Shown in pieces: positions 24,547 to 33,812 of a DNA stretch of 64,000 bases. A program made the position numbers and the translations under genes. The notes under the pieces are model-generated. The model did not search any database and was not told the DNA's origin. It was given only the letters and a program-made list of their open reading frames with translations. Origin of the DNA: JAKRSE01 sp943369295 (GTDB lineage: Bacteria > Armatimonadota > Fimbriimonadia > Fimbriimonadales > Fimbriimonadaceae); contig CALRMU020000001.1 in the NCBI GenBank assembly GCA_943369295.1, positions 1,219,791 to 1,283,790 on the forward strand. Direction: 5' to 3'. The first letter of the stretch is position 1; each line of letters opens with the position of its first letter.

Positions 24547-25176
24547 ATGAGCCATATCGCGTTGGAGGCGAACTTGGCCGGACGTCTGCCTATGGACACA
24601 GCTGCCGAAGAGGCACTGATTGATCGAGTGAAAAGGCACGACTTCGAGGCCTTCTCTAAGATCGTTGACGCCTACCAGGCACGAATCTACGGATTCGTTC
24701 GCCGCATGGTCAAGAACGACGAAGAGGCCCAGGATATTTCCCAAGAGGTTTTCATCCGCGCCTATCAGGCTCTTCACCGATTTGATGGAAGATCCAGTCT
24801 GCGCACTTGGCTCTTCCGAATCGCCGCCAACCTCTGCATAGATAAAGCTCGACGCAACGAGAGGCAGGGCCAGACAGTCAGCATGACCCTGGGCGAGGAT
24901 GGCGATGACGAAATGGACCTTTCGGATACCAGATGGAGTCCAGAAGAAGTTCTTCTGAACGATGAACTGGTCCAAATCGTCGAAACATCTATTGAGACAA
25001 TGAGCGAAAAGCTGCGCTCAGTCTTAATCCTCCACGACAAGGAGGGGCTGGCATACGAAGAAATTGCGGTCGCACTTGAGGTGCCGGTCGGAACAGTAAA
25101 ATCAAGGCTCTTTTTGGCACGGGCACACGTCCAGAAAGCAGTTCAGGTCTATTGGAATCAGGAGAAGGTGAAATAG
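24547..25176 (+). CDS. ECF-type RNA polymerase sigma factor (RpoE-like)
   Basis: A protein of about 209 residues (ATG 24547; ATG 24592 and TTG 24520 are other starts). Region 2 is ALIDRVKRHDFEAFSKIVDA, YQARIYGFVRRMVKNDEEAQ and DISQEVFIRAYQALHRFDG; region 4 is VLILHDKEGLAYEEIAVALE with VPVGTVKSRLFLARAHVQKA. It directs RNA polymerase to extracytoplasmic-stress promoters. The stop overlaps the next gene (TAGTG). The next two genes encode a membrane anti-sigma candidate and an RseB-like protein, the classic order sigma, anti-sigma, RseB. Confidence 0.93.
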   Translation: MSHIALEANLAGRLPMDTAAEEALIDRVKRHDFEAFSKIVDAYQARIYGFVRRMVKNDEEAQDISQEVFIRAYQALHRFDGRSSLRTWLFRIAANLCIDKARRNERQGQTVSMTLGEDGDDEMDLSDTRWSPEEVLLNDELVQIVETSIETMSEKLRSVLILHDKEGLAYEEIAVALEVPVGTVKSRLFLARAHVQKAVQVYWNQEKVK

Positions 25177-25646
25177 TGAAAAAGGAACTTTTGGGCAAGC
25201 TGGTGAAGGATCAACCCCTTACCGCGCCTGAAGCTCATGAGCTTGACCAGGTGCTTGAAAAGCAGGAAGAGATGGGCCTCGCTCATCTTGTCCGACGCAC
25301 TCCGTCTGATGAGCCAAGCCTTGCTTGGAGGAGTTCACTCAACCAGGCATTGGCCGCTCAGAGACCTGCGCCTGCCGTTAAGAAGAGAAATCCTTTTGTT
25401 CTGCTTGGAACTGTGCTCGTTCCGGCTGCAGCCGCAGTGGCTCTTGCCTTCCTCTTGGTCAAGCCTGGGTTCACTCCCATGCCTCAGACTCCTGAAGTAA
25501 GAGCAGTGGCAGAATCGACTCCTAAAGATTTGGAATCTGCTCTTCTTTTGGTGCATCGCACCGAGGAAGCACGAGTCTTCACTGCCTCAACGCCTCCGGC
25601 GGAGGATGGCAGGTATTTTGAATGGAGCGAACTCGGTTCATTCTGA
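25176..25646 (+). CDS. Putative membrane anti-sigma factor
   Basis: A protein of 156 residues starting at GTG 25176 after GGAGAAGG. The N-terminal 70 residues are charged and helical (KKELLGKLVKDQPLTAPEAH, ELDQVLEKQEEM), then comes one membrane segment (about 75-95, FVLLGTVLVPAAAAVALAFL) and a 60-residue outer part. There is no HxxxCxxC zinc motif. Position and topology, not sequence family, support an anti-sigma role for the upstream ECF factor. It overlaps the RseB-like gene by 25 bp. Confidence 0.65.
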   Translation: MKKELLGKLVKDQPLTAPEAHELDQVLEKQEEMGLAHLVRRTPSDEPSLAWRSSLNQALAAQRPAPAVKKRNPFVLLGTVLVPAAAAVALAFLLVKPGFTPMPQTPEVRAVAESTPKDLESALLLVHRTEEARVFTASTPPAEDGRYFEWSELGSF

Positions 25647-26713
25647 CGAGCCTCGGCGCGGGCCTCTTGGTCTTCGCCGCCTCGGCTCAATCTGGCGGCC
25701 GTCAGCCTGGCGCCGAGCCTCCTACGCATCCTCTGCTGGAGCAGGTTAGGAAAGCCGCTGACTCGGTGAAGCTTGCTGGCGTGAGAGAGGTGGTTATGGT
25801 GCGCGCCAATGGCGGGCCAAGCCGCTTTAGAGAAAGAGTCCTGCAGGATGGGGCCAAAATCCGCATCGAATACTCTGCAGGCGGCCCATTTGAAGGTCAG
25901 ATCATCGTCGACAACGGAGTAGTTCAACACCACTTCGTCCCAGAAAAGAACGAGATTCGTGAAAGGCCATCATTTGGCCAGCCTTGGATGATGTTCGGAA
26001 GAAGGGCGACAACGGGTGGTCCCCCGCGTGGACAAAGACCAAGCGGCGATCGACCAAGTGGTGATCGTCCCACGGGCGAGCGCAGGCCAGCTTCTGGCGG
26101 ACCTGGCTGGGTGACAGAAATTGTCCAAGAACCTAGAAGTCAAAAGGTGGCAGGGATCACTACCACGGTCCTTTCCTTCAACGGCCGGGACAAAAGGGTA
26201 TTCAGCCGCATGTGGATTGAGCCACGAAGAAAGGCTGTCCTTAAGTCTCAAGTTTACGACCCTGCTGGCAAGGTTGTTGGCGGCTTTGAATACATCGCGG
26301 TCAAGTTCGACCCGGTCATTCCTTCCGGAGCATTTGTTCTCAATGTGCCAGGGGCGAAGCGTATTCAGCTTGAGGATGAAGCTGAGAAAGCATTCAAGGA
26401 TACAGATCTCCCCTACTTTGGATTTGAGAAGGGTTCTGGCTGGAAGTTGACCAGTGTCCGCAAGATGTCGGGCGAAAGGCTGAAGTTTGTCGCCCTTACT
26501 TACTCACGAGATGGCAAGAGAGTCACCCTCTTCATCACTCCAGAAGGAGTGGATCGTGCGAGGCTGGAACAGATGGCTGGTGGACGGACCAAGGTTTATA
26601 CTTGGAAGGAGGACGGAGTCAATCTGGTCCTCATGGGAGGCATGGAAGAAAGCGTCCTAAAGCAGCTTAGTAGACTGATTGATGCCGATAAGGCCCGGTC
26701 CAGGCATCTGTAA
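25622..26713 (+). CDS. RseB/MucB-like exported regulatory protein
   Basis: A protein of 363 residues with signal peptide (ILTSLGAGLLVFAASAQSGG). Residues about 38-120 resemble the LolA-like lipid-binding half of RseB (GVREVVMVRANGGPSRFRER, KIRIEYSAGG, QIIVDNGVVQHHFVPEKNEI). A low-complexity linker of RPSGD repeats follows. The rest (RMWIEPRRKAVLKSQVYDPA, GFEYIAVKFD, GERLKFVALTYSRDGKRVTL) resembles the second RseB domain. RseB guards the anti-sigma factor from proteolysis until envelope damage is sensed. The gene order supports it; sequence alone would be moderate evidence. Confidence 0.65.
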   Translation: MERTRFILTSLGAGLLVFAASAQSGGRQPGAEPPTHPLLEQVRKAADSVKLAGVREVVMVRANGGPSRFRERVLQDGAKIRIEYSAGGPFEGQIIVDNGVVQHHFVPEKNEIRERPSFGQPWMMFGRRATTGGPPRGQRPSGDRPSGDRPTGERRPASGGPGWVTEIVQEPRSQKVAGITTTVLSFNGRDKRVFSRMWIEPRRKAVLKSQVYDPAGKVVGGFEYIAVKFDPVIPSGAFVLNVPGAKRIQLEDEAEKAFKDTDLPYFGFEKGSGWKLTSVRKMSGERLKFVALTYSRDGKRVTLFITPEGVDRARLEQMAGGRTKVYTWKEDGVNLVLMGGMEESVLKQLSRLIDADKARSRHL

Positions 26714-26754
26714 GGGGCTCTCACTCGTCAGAATAGGCTGAGGCTTCAACAACC

Positions 26755-29034
26755 TTGCCATCAAAACCTGCCAAACGTCAGACAAAAAAAACGGCTGCTT
26801 GGAAAAAAGTGCTCAGGAACACCCTGATCATCTTCTTTGTCCTGGGGGCGATGGGCGCGTTTGCCGGCACATTTTTTCTTAACACTTATCTTAACGAGGC
26901 CTCAAAGACGGTTCAAAACCTGCCTGAGCTCGTTCAGGCAGCAAGGGGCGAGCCTACAACGATCGTCAGTGCCGACAACAAGGTTCTGCTGAGATTAGCG
27001 GTTGAGTATCGCAAAGAAGTCAACATTGCCGATATTCCCGAAACGGTCATTAAGACAACCTTGGCCGCGGAGGACATAAGGTTTTACGAGCATAGAGGCG
27101 TTGATGCCATCGCCGTTGGCCGAATCCTCTTTCTAGAATCTCTAAGCAGGGGCAAAACCACAGGCGGATCTACCCTCACAATGCAGCTGGCCAAGCTGAT
27201 GTACACCTCTTCGGAGAGAAGCTTCGAGCGAAAGCTGAAGGATATGGCTCTGGCCATTCAGATGGAGAAGCTGTTAACGAAGGATCAGATTCTCGAGTTC
27301 TATCTGAACACGGTTTACTACGGCGAAGGAGCCTACGGTGTGGGGGCTGCTGCAGACGTTTACTTCGGCAAGAAGCTTGAGGATCTCACCTTGGCCGAGG
27401 CTGCTCTTCTCAGCCGAGCCGTAAGGCGCCCAAGCGATCAGAATCCAAGGGCTAACCTTGATGTCGCCATCCGCAACCGAAACGTTGTTCTCAAAATTCT
27501 TCTTGACGAGAAGAAGATCAGCAAAGAAGAGTACGACGAAGCGGTTAATGAAGAAGTCAAGCTTGCTCCGGAACGTATTCGGTTTGATGGCACAACGGGC
27601 AAGGTAAGCCCTTACTTTGTCGATTACGTTCTTCGAGAAGTTCGAAGAGTTCTGCCCGATGTCGACCTCAAGAAGGGCGGCTACCGAATAGAAACTACCA
27701 TCAACCAGCAGCTCCAGGCCAGGGTTGAACGGGAGATGAATCGGACGATCAACAACTATCGTTCTATTCGCACTGGGGCGGCCATCATCGTCGACCGTGC
27801 AGGCCGCGTGAAGGCGATGTTCGGTGGTCCCAGCTACAAAACTGACCAATTCAACGGGGCGACCCAAGGCCGAAGGCAGCCTGGTTCATCCTTCAAATCC
27901 TTCGTTTATTTAGCAGCGGTTCAGAACGGAATCGTGCGGTCTCCCTACGGGTCCGTTGATAACTCCAATGTCACTTTCCGAGAGAACGGCAGAACCAAAG
28001 TCATCAAGAGCGGCGGCCCGAGGGGAATGGTCGCCATGCGGTCTGCGATCGCTTCTTCTTACAACAATGCCGCTTGGAACACCTTGGCTCGAGTTGGGCC
28101 AGCCAACCTAGTCAAGGCACTTCATGATGAACTTGGCTTCGTCAGTGAGATTCCAGCTGTGCCTTCTTTGGCACTGGGCGCCGGTTCGGTTTCGCCCCTG
28201 GAGATGGCTCAAGCCTACACCGTCTTCCCCCTCAGGGGCAGAAGGGCGACAGTTTATGGGGTCGAGAGAATTATCGGACCCAACGGTCTGCCTGTCTACG
28301 GTGCTGATCCGGCTTTGAAGCAGACTAAGTACAGCGAACGATCGGTGGACGTTCTTGACGAGTGTCTTCGAGCTGTTGTCACTTCCGGATCAGGTCGAGC
28401 CGCCTCCAGCGTCAAGTATGCCCGGGGCAAGACTGGCACAACGAACGACAACAAAGACGCCTGGTTTGCCGGCTACACCAACGAATATGTTGGTGTAGTG
28501 TGGTTCGCTAACCCTGTTCGCAGTGGCAGAAGAGTCGTTTATGAAGAGATGGGCGGTTCTATCATGGGAGGCAAGGTCAGCGCACCTGCTTGGGCTCAGA
28601 TCATGAAGGCCACCCAGGATGTTCTTGGCGAGAATGCTCCGAGCGGAGAAGAAAGAAATCGCAGTCGAGATTCAGAGCCCGAGCAAAACGAGGACCAAGA
28701 GCGACGTGAAAGGTCACCAGACCCAGATGACCGTGTAGAGCCAGTTACTCCTCCTGAAAACAATCAGACTGAGCGGCCCGGCCAGAATACAACAGCCCCA
28801 GAAGCAGACCCTGCTTCGGCTGGCGGTGCTGTGGCACCAACCGAACCCCCCAGGCCCAATACGGCACCAACTTCGCCGCCAAGCGGAGGTGAGGGAACTA
28901 GAGCCGAGACTGTGACAGTTGAAATATGTGCTGAGTCTGGACAAAGAGCCACTGTGTACTGCCCAGAGAGGGTGACAAGAACCTTTCCTAAGGGGAGAGA
29001 ACCCAAGGGACGCTGTCCGTTAGGCCACAGGTAA
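26755..29034 (+). CDS. Bifunctional class A penicillin-binding protein (PBP1A type)
   Basis: A protein of 759 residues from TTG 26755. One N-terminal membrane helix (about 22-45) is followed by a GT51 glycosyltransferase domain (TTLAAEDIRFYEHRGVD, GGSTLTMQLAKLMY, KDMALAIQMEKLLTKDQILE, YLNTVYYGEGAYGVGAA) and a transpeptidase domain with SSFK (QPGSSFKSFVYLAA), SYN (ASSYNNAAW) and KTGT (GKTGTTNDNKDAWF). The last 130 residues are acidic and proline-rich and end in a small Cys pair module (CAESGQRATVYCPE ... RCPLGH). It polymerises and cross-links peptidoglycan. PBP2 follows 25 bp later. Confidence 0.94.
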   Translation: MPSKPAKRQTKKTAAWKKVLRNTLIIFFVLGAMGAFAGTFFLNTYLNEASKTVQNLPELVQAARGEPTTIVSADNKVLLRLAVEYRKEVNIADIPETVIKTTLAAEDIRFYEHRGVDAIAVGRILFLESLSRGKTTGGSTLTMQLAKLMYTSSERSFERKLKDMALAIQMEKLLTKDQILEFYLNTVYYGEGAYGVGAAADVYFGKKLEDLTLAEAALLSRAVRRPSDQNPRANLDVAIRNRNVVLKILLDEKKISKEEYDEAVNEEVKLAPERIRFDGTTGKVSPYFVDYVLREVRRVLPDVDLKKGGYRIETTINQQLQARVEREMNRTINNYRSIRTGAAIIVDRAGRVKAMFGGPSYKTDQFNGATQGRRQPGSSFKSFVYLAAVQNGIVRSPYGSVDNSNVTFRENGRTKVIKSGGPRGMVAMRSAIASSYNNAAWNTLARVGPANLVKALHDELGFVSEIPAVPSLALGAGSVSPLEMAQAYTVFPLRGRRATVYGVERIIGPNGLPVYGADPALKQTKYSERSVDVLDECLRAVVTSGSGRAASSVKYARGKTGTTNDNKDAWFAGYTNEYVGVVWFANPVRSGRRVVYEEMGGSIMGGKVSAPAWAQIMKATQDVLGENAPSGEERNRSRDSEPEQNEDQERRERSPDPDDRVEPVTPPENNQTERPGQNTTAPEADPASAGGAVAPTEPPRPNTAPTSPPSGGEGTRAETVTVEICAESGQRATVYCPERVTRTFPKGREPKGRCPLGHR

Positions 29035-29059
29035 GGAAGCTTAGGCTTCCGGATCTCAG

Positions 29060-30901
29060 ATGCCCGCATTCCACACCCCGACCGAGACTCCACTTGAACT
29101 GAGGCAGCTGATAGTGCCTTTGGTGCTCCTGACTGCCTGTGCGATCTTTGTCGTTCGGCTGTGGCAGATTCAAATCGTTCAGGGCGAAGAGTATCGGGAT
29201 AAAGCCAGACGGGCAGGCGAAATCCAGATTAACACCCTTGCTCCCCGGGGCGAGATTTTCGATAGAAGCGGCCGCCTCTTGGCTGGCGTCAAATCAGCGT
29301 GGGTTGTCAGAGCGACCCCTTCCATTGTCAATAAGCATCCAGAAAGCCTTGAGCATGCTCAAAGGATTCTTGGAATCAGCCCTGAAGAGATTCAGGATAA
29401 GCTGAAATCGGCTGAAATCAAAACACTGCCGACTGACATTCTTGTTGATGCCACGGCCGCTCAAGCCATCAAAGTTGCCGAGCAGCCCAGTCTTCTCCCT
29501 GGCTTCGATGTTCAGGTGCGCTCGATCAGAAAGATTGTCGAACCCTTCGCCGTCACCCACGTGCTGGGCTATGTCGGGCGGCCAAGCGAAGTTATTCTCA
29601 AGCAGCTTAAAAAGAAGGGGATCAAGGCCGCTGAATATGTGGGCCGAGATGGTCTGGAGAAGATTTACGAAGCTGATCTGATGGGCAAAGAAGGTGCCAG
29701 CAAGATGGCGGTGGACAGCCGAGGAAGACCGGTTCAGCAGATGAGCAGCCAGAACCCGATCCCTGGAACCAGGCTCTACCTTGGTCTTGATTTGGATCTG
29801 CAGCGCGAGGCGCTTCGACTGCTTGGCCCCAAGAAGGGGGCGGTCGCGGCACTAGACCCTCAGACTGGCGATGTCCTGGCCTTTGTCAGCAGTCCGACCT
29901 ATGATCTCAGTCTTTTTGAAGGGGGCATCAGCAACTCAAAGTTCCAGCAGCTGCGAGATGACCCCGCGAATCCTTTTCAGCGCAGGCCAAGTCAGGGGCT
30001 TTATTCACCTGGCTCGACCTTCAAAATTGTGACTGCTCTGGCGGCAGCTCGAGCCGGGCTTCTTGTGGGGCATAACGAGTATTGTCCTGGCTTCAAAAAA
30101 ATCGGCAGCAGATCCATCAAGTGCCGCAACCATGCCCCTGGCATGACCCATAGCTTTGCTACAGCTTTTCGAACTTCCTGCAACACCTATTTCATTGATC
30201 TTGCTCTCTTAGTTGGTGCCGAGGCACTTTCCCAGGCTGCCCACGATCTTGGGCTAGGCGAAAAAACTGGCATTGATCTTCCGAGTGAATGGAGCGGAAT
30301 GATCCCAGATGGCCTTAAGGTCAGAGAAATGGGGAACAAGGTGCGGCCCTGGTACCAAGGCGACACAGCCAACATGGGAATCGGCCAGGGAGGCGTTTTG
30401 GTCACTCCTCTTCAAATGGCTCAGCTCATGATGAGGGTGGCCAATCAAGGATCAGCCCCCATCCCCAGGCTCGTTCGGGCCAGACAGACGACAGATCAGC
30501 TTGAGCCAGAACAGATTGCAGTGCAGTACTCACAGGAATTCTCTGCCCCTCCTGAGTTCTGGGAAATGCTGAGAGAGGCCATGGGAACTGTTGTGTCCAG
30601 CGGCACGGCGCGAAAGGCGCAGATTGACGGACTTCAGTGGGGCGGCAAGACGGGATCCACTCAGCACTCGGGCGGAAGCAAGCCTCACAGCTGGTTCGTC
30701 GGAATGGCACCCTTGAACAACCCCAAGATTGTCATCGCTGTTCTGGCAGAAGAAGCAGGCGGTGGAGGCGACATCGCCGCCCCCATCGCTGCCGGAGTCG
30801 TGAGGAAGTACTTGGAGTCCTTGGAGAATCAGAGACCTAAGTCCAGCGAGGCCGCTGAAATGGCATCTCGTGCACGGGTGAAGTCTTCGGCACCGTTCTG
30901 A
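29060..30901 (+). CDS. mrdA: Penicillin-binding protein 2 (elongation transpeptidase)
   Basis: A protein of 613 residues. A membrane helix (LIVPLVLLTACAIFVVRLW) precedes the PBP dimerisation domain (APRGEIFDRSGRLLAGV, EPFAVTHVLGYVGRPSE, EYVGRDGLEKIYEADLMGKE) and the transpeptidase with STFK (YSPGSTFKIVTALAA), SCN (RTSCNTYFIDLA) and KTGS (GGKTGSTQHSGG). This is the class B enzyme of lateral wall synthesis, usually with RodA; no rodA or mreB is adjacent. PBP2 rather than PBP3 is favoured by the APRG(E/I)IFDR start. Its 3' end overlaps the convergent ligase gene by 73 bp. Confidence 0.9.
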   Translation: MPAFHTPTETPLELRQLIVPLVLLTACAIFVVRLWQIQIVQGEEYRDKARRAGEIQINTLAPRGEIFDRSGRLLAGVKSAWVVRATPSIVNKHPESLEHAQRILGISPEEIQDKLKSAEIKTLPTDILVDATAAQAIKVAEQPSLLPGFDVQVRSIRKIVEPFAVTHVLGYVGRPSEVILKQLKKKGIKAAEYVGRDGLEKIYEADLMGKEGASKMAVDSRGRPVQQMSSQNPIPGTRLYLGLDLDLQREALRLLGPKKGAVAALDPQTGDVLAFVSSPTYDLSLFEGGISNSKFQQLRDDPANPFQRRPSQGLYSPGSTFKIVTALAAARAGLLVGHNEYCPGFKKIGSRSIKCRNHAPGMTHSFATAFRTSCNTYFIDLALLVGAEALSQAAHDLGLGEKTGIDLPSEWSGMIPDGLKVREMGNKVRPWYQGDTANMGIGQGGVLVTPLQMAQLMMRVANQGSAPIPRLVRARQTTDQLEPEQIAVQYSQEFSAPPEFWEMLREAMGTVVSSGTARKAQIDGLQWGGKTGSTQHSGGSKPHSWFVGMAPLNNPKIVIAVLAEEAGGGGDIAAPIAAGVVRKYLESLENQRPKSSEAAEMASRARVKSSAPF

Positions 30902-32916
30902 TCCCCCTTGTAGAGTTCAAGGGCTTCCTTTGCCATGGTCATGTTTTCCTTGGCTGTCTCAACCGACTGACCGCCATAGGGCATGCCTGCGTCGCTGAAC
31001 TGCTTGATCTTGGGGATGGTAAGTCGAACATAGTCGCCCCAGCCAGTGATAGCCGGGAGGATCAGATCGTTCTTCTCTTCTTGGCTTGATGCCAGTTTCG
31101 CTAAGAGCAGTCTTGCCTGGAAAGTTTCGGTTGGGACAAGTTCCGCGAGGGAGCGGACGGTGAAGACAGTCGATTTCTCAAGCTCAATAAGTCTCTGAGC
31201 GGCTTCTTTGGCCGCTTCAAGGTCACCGGCTTCTTTCTGCATATTCATCATGAGAAGCAGGGCAGGGAGGTTTGAAGGATCGATCTCGAGGGCTCTGTTG
31301 AGGGAACTGAGGGCACCGCTGGTATCCCCAGACTGCTCCTGAGCTCGCGCAAGCGCTCTAAAGACTCGGCTTGAGGGCATCTTTCGGGAAGCATTCAAAA
31401 AGCCCGCCAGCTTCTCTTCTGGGTCAGGTGAATACTGGCCAGCCATGTAAGCGGCTTCTCCGTCAAAACCTGTCAAGCCTTGAATCCCGGCTAGGGCGTT
31501 AGTGACTGTCGTCTGATCTCTTGTTGCCAAGGCGTTCAGCAAGGCCACCTTGGCTGATTCGGCTCTTGCAAACCAAAAGGCGGCGATGAGAGGGGCAACG
31601 CAGATCATTAGAACAGCAGCCTGCCGGATAGGCTTGGGCATGAGCTCGGGTGCCGAACCATCGGCAGAAAGCTGGAGGCCAATTCCCAAGAGGCCAAAGA
31701 AGAGGATCAGAAAGCCAGGATAGGCGAAAGTGCTTTCAACCATTCCATGAGCGCCTGCGCCAAGGATTCCGGCCACGACTCCTGCCCTCAGGGTGTTCTG
31801 TGGCTCTGTCATTGCCTTTGCGCCAGGAAAGACTCTGATCAGCCAGAAAAAGGCTGCTACGCCGAATGCGATGAGGCTCAGAATTCCACCCTCGGCTGCA
31901 AGCCCCAGATAGTTGTGGTGAGGAGTTACTGTCTGGGTAACCAAGCCAGGCTTGCCGCTGACAAACCTAAATGAGCCCACACCCCAGCCATAGGGTCTCT
32001 CCTTGGCGAGCTCGATGGAGGTTTTCCATAGCAAGGATCTGAAGCCGGCTGACTGTTCAGCCTCAGCTCCGCCACCTGTTATGCGGGCCAAACCGCCACC
32101 GGCGGCTGCTCCAGATGCGCGCGGTCCATAGACGAGGCCTCCGAAAAGGGCAGCACCAAGAAGCAGGCCCAAGACGGCGGGGGCTCCCTTTTTGAAATCA
32201 ATTTTCCAAAGACCCACGAGCACAAAAAAGGCAGCAATGCCAATTGCGCCGGCCAGCCATCCACCCTTTGATTGGGTGAGCAGAAGGGCAGAAGTCAGCA
32301 GCATGGCCGAACCAACTGCAAGCCATCGGTGCCAAGTCGATAGATTCCAGGCTAGGCCAAGCGCCACGGGGATTAGAAGCAGAAAGAGCCCGGCAGCCGC
32401 ATTGGGATTGCTCCAGCCCGCGAAGATGCGATAGGTGGGCTCGACATCTCGAATGGCCATGTATTCCCACACTCCCTTCAAGGCGACTATGGAGCCCGCA
32501 CCAAGAATCAAAGCAAGGGCGATCTGAGGACCTTCTTTTCTCCCGACGGCACCTAAAGCAAGCAGCATGGCTCCGACCGCTAAAGCCCAGTTGAGCCAGT
32601 TATCAATTCCTTGGGAAATGTAAGGGCTGAGTGCGACTGAGAGCCCCAAAACAGCAAGAAGCGAGACCAATGCGATCTGCATCTTTGGCTTGGGAAGAAC
32701 GGGCGAGTTTTGGGTAAGGAGAAAAAGCGCCAAACCGCCAAACACAAACAGAGCACAAAGGGCGCGATTGAGGCGGATCACCTCTAGGCTTCCTGAAAGG
32801 ATTGCCCCGAAGCCGCCACCAGATTGAGCATCAATCAGAGGCTGACCACAGAAAAGGATCGCCCAGGCCAAGCCCAAGCCCAAGAGCAAAAATTCTGGAC
32901 GTCTCAAGTGCTTCAT
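30829..32916 (-). CDS. O-antigen ligase/polymerase-family membrane protein with TPR tail
   Basis: A protein of 695 residues with about 11-12 membrane helices up to residue 440. The Wzy_C/O-antigen-ligase core is seen in FAGWSNPNAAAGLFLLLIPV, LTQSKGGWLAGAIGI, and the periplasmic loop RSLLWKTSIELAKERPYGWG VGSF ... TPHHNYLGLAAEGGILSL. The C-terminal 230 residues contain TPR repeats (SGDTSGALSSLNRALEIDPS, LPALLLMMNMQKEAGDLEAA). Such proteins join or polymerise glycans on lipid carriers at the inner membrane outer face. Two glycosyltransferase genes lie directly upstream in the same operon (4-bp overlap). Confidence 0.85.
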   Translation of the reverse strand: MKHLRRPEFLLLGLGLAWAILFCGQPLIDAQSGGGFGAILSGSLEVIRLNRALCALFVFGGLALFLLTQNSPVLPKPKMQIALVSLLAVLGLSVALSPYISQGIDNWLNWALAVGAMLLALGAVGRKEGPQIALALILGAGSIVALKGVWEYMAIRDVEPTYRIFAGWSNPNAAAGLFLLLIPVALGLAWNLSTWHRWLAVGSAMLLTSALLLTQSKGGWLAGAIGIAAFFVLVGLWKIDFKKGAPAVLGLLLGAALFGGLVYGPRASGAAAGGGLARITGGGAEAEQSAGFRSLLWKTSIELAKERPYGWGVGSFRFVSGKPGLVTQTVTPHHNYLGLAAEGGILSLIAFGVAAFFWLIRVFPGAKAMTEPQNTLRAGVVAGILGAGAHGMVESTFAYPGFLILFFGLLGIGLQLSADGSAPELMPKPIRQAAVLMICVAPLIAAFWFARAESAKVALLNALATRDQTTVTNALAGIQGLTGFDGEAAYMAGQYSPDPEEKLAGFLNASRKMPSSRVFRALARAQEQSGDTSGALSSLNRALEIDPSNLPALLLMMNMQKEAGDLEAAKEAAQRLIELEKSTVFTVRSLAELVPTETFQARLLLAKLASSQEEKNDLILPAITGWGDYVRLTIPKIKQFSDAGMPYGGQSVETAKENMTMAKEALELYKGDQNGAEDFTRARDAISAASLDLGL

Positions 32917-33812
32917 CTTCCCAGCTTCCTTTTCACTACATCAATCTTGTTCTTGGTTAAAAACAATCCGGCTCGGGCCATCAATCCACAGGCGGTGAAG
33001 ACTAGATAAAAGGGCCTCACCAGGAGCGGAGAATCGGGCAGAATGTGCCGCTTAAAGTAGCGGAACATCGACTGGTGGACCTTATAAATCATTCGGTTGG
33101 GAGCCTTGTCGCTGCTGCGCCCGATAGCGTGAGTGATGACGGCATCGTGCAGGTACATGACCTTGAACCCGGCATCCCAGGTGCGCTTGCAGAGGTCAAC
33201 GTCTTCGCAGCTCCAGGGGTAGAGGGGATCCAGAACTCCAACCTTCTTGATGGCTGACTCGCTCATAAAAAGCGCGGCGCCGCTGACCCAGTCAACCTCA
33301 CGAGTGTCTTTGTGATCCCATGACTTCAGCAGGTAGTCGCTGGTCTGCTTGTTGTTAGGGAAGAGTCTTCCGAGGAAAGTGTTTCTGAAAGCTGCTGCCA
33401 TGGGGATAGGGAAGCGTCGGCAGGAATACTGCAGACTGCCATCGGGGTTGAGCAGCTTGGGGCCGATGATTCCCCATTCGGGATTCTTATCCAGGGCCTC
33501 TGAAAGCTTGGCAATCGCGCCTTTGTGAACGACTGTATCTGAGTTCAAAAGGGCGGCATGGCGGCCGCGTCGAGACTGGACAGCGAGGTTGTGGCCACCT
33601 ACAAACCCGAGGTTGCGAGACTGCTTGAGAAGGGTGAATTCGGGGAATTCTTTCTCCACCATGTCGGGTGATCCATCTTCGCTGTTGTTATCCACAACAA
33701 TCACTTCGAAGTCGGCTTCATCCTTAACTTCGCGCAGAGATTGAAGGCACGCCCTCAGGTCACTGAGAGTGTTCCAACTGCAGATGGTGATGCTCAGGTT
33801 GAAATCCGCCAT
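32913..33812 (-). CDS. Family 2 glycosyltransferase (rhamnosyltransferase-like)
   Basis: A protein of 299 residues with GT-A fold: SITICSWNTLSDLRACLQSL, the nucleotide-sugar site VIVVDNNSEDGSPDMVEKEF, RNLGFVGGHNLAVQ, the DxD-like LLNSDTVV, and VSGAALFMSESAIKKVGVLD with the acceptor ED in YPWSCEDVDLCKR. This is the WbbL type that adds rhamnose or similar sugars to lipid-linked glycans. The N-terminus overlaps the preceding glycosyltransferase gene by 53 bp; the conserved SITICSWN core begins within the overlap, so it is real. A short hydrophobic patch near the C-terminus may bind the membrane. Confidence 0.88.
   Translation of the reverse strand: MADFNLSITICSWNTLSDLRACLQSLREVKDEADFEVIVVDNNSEDGSPDMVEKEFPEFTLLKQSRNLGFVGGHNLAVQSRRGRHAALLNSDTVVHKGAIAKLSEALDKNPEWGIIGPKLLNPDGSLQYSCRRFPIPMAAAFRNTFLGRLFPNNKQTSDYLLKSWDHKDTREVDWVSGAALFMSESAIKKVGVLDPLYPWSCEDVDLCKRTWDAGFKVMYLHDAVITHAIGRSSDKAPNRMIYKVHQSMFRYFKRHILPDSPLLVRPFYLVFTACGLMARAGLFLTKNKIDVVKRKLGR

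Noticed and set aside
26000..26100. Short tandem repeats (RPSGD units) as a DNA repeat element
   Set aside because: They are in frame in the RseB-like protein and encode a plausible Pro/Gly/Arg linker; no non-coding role is needed.
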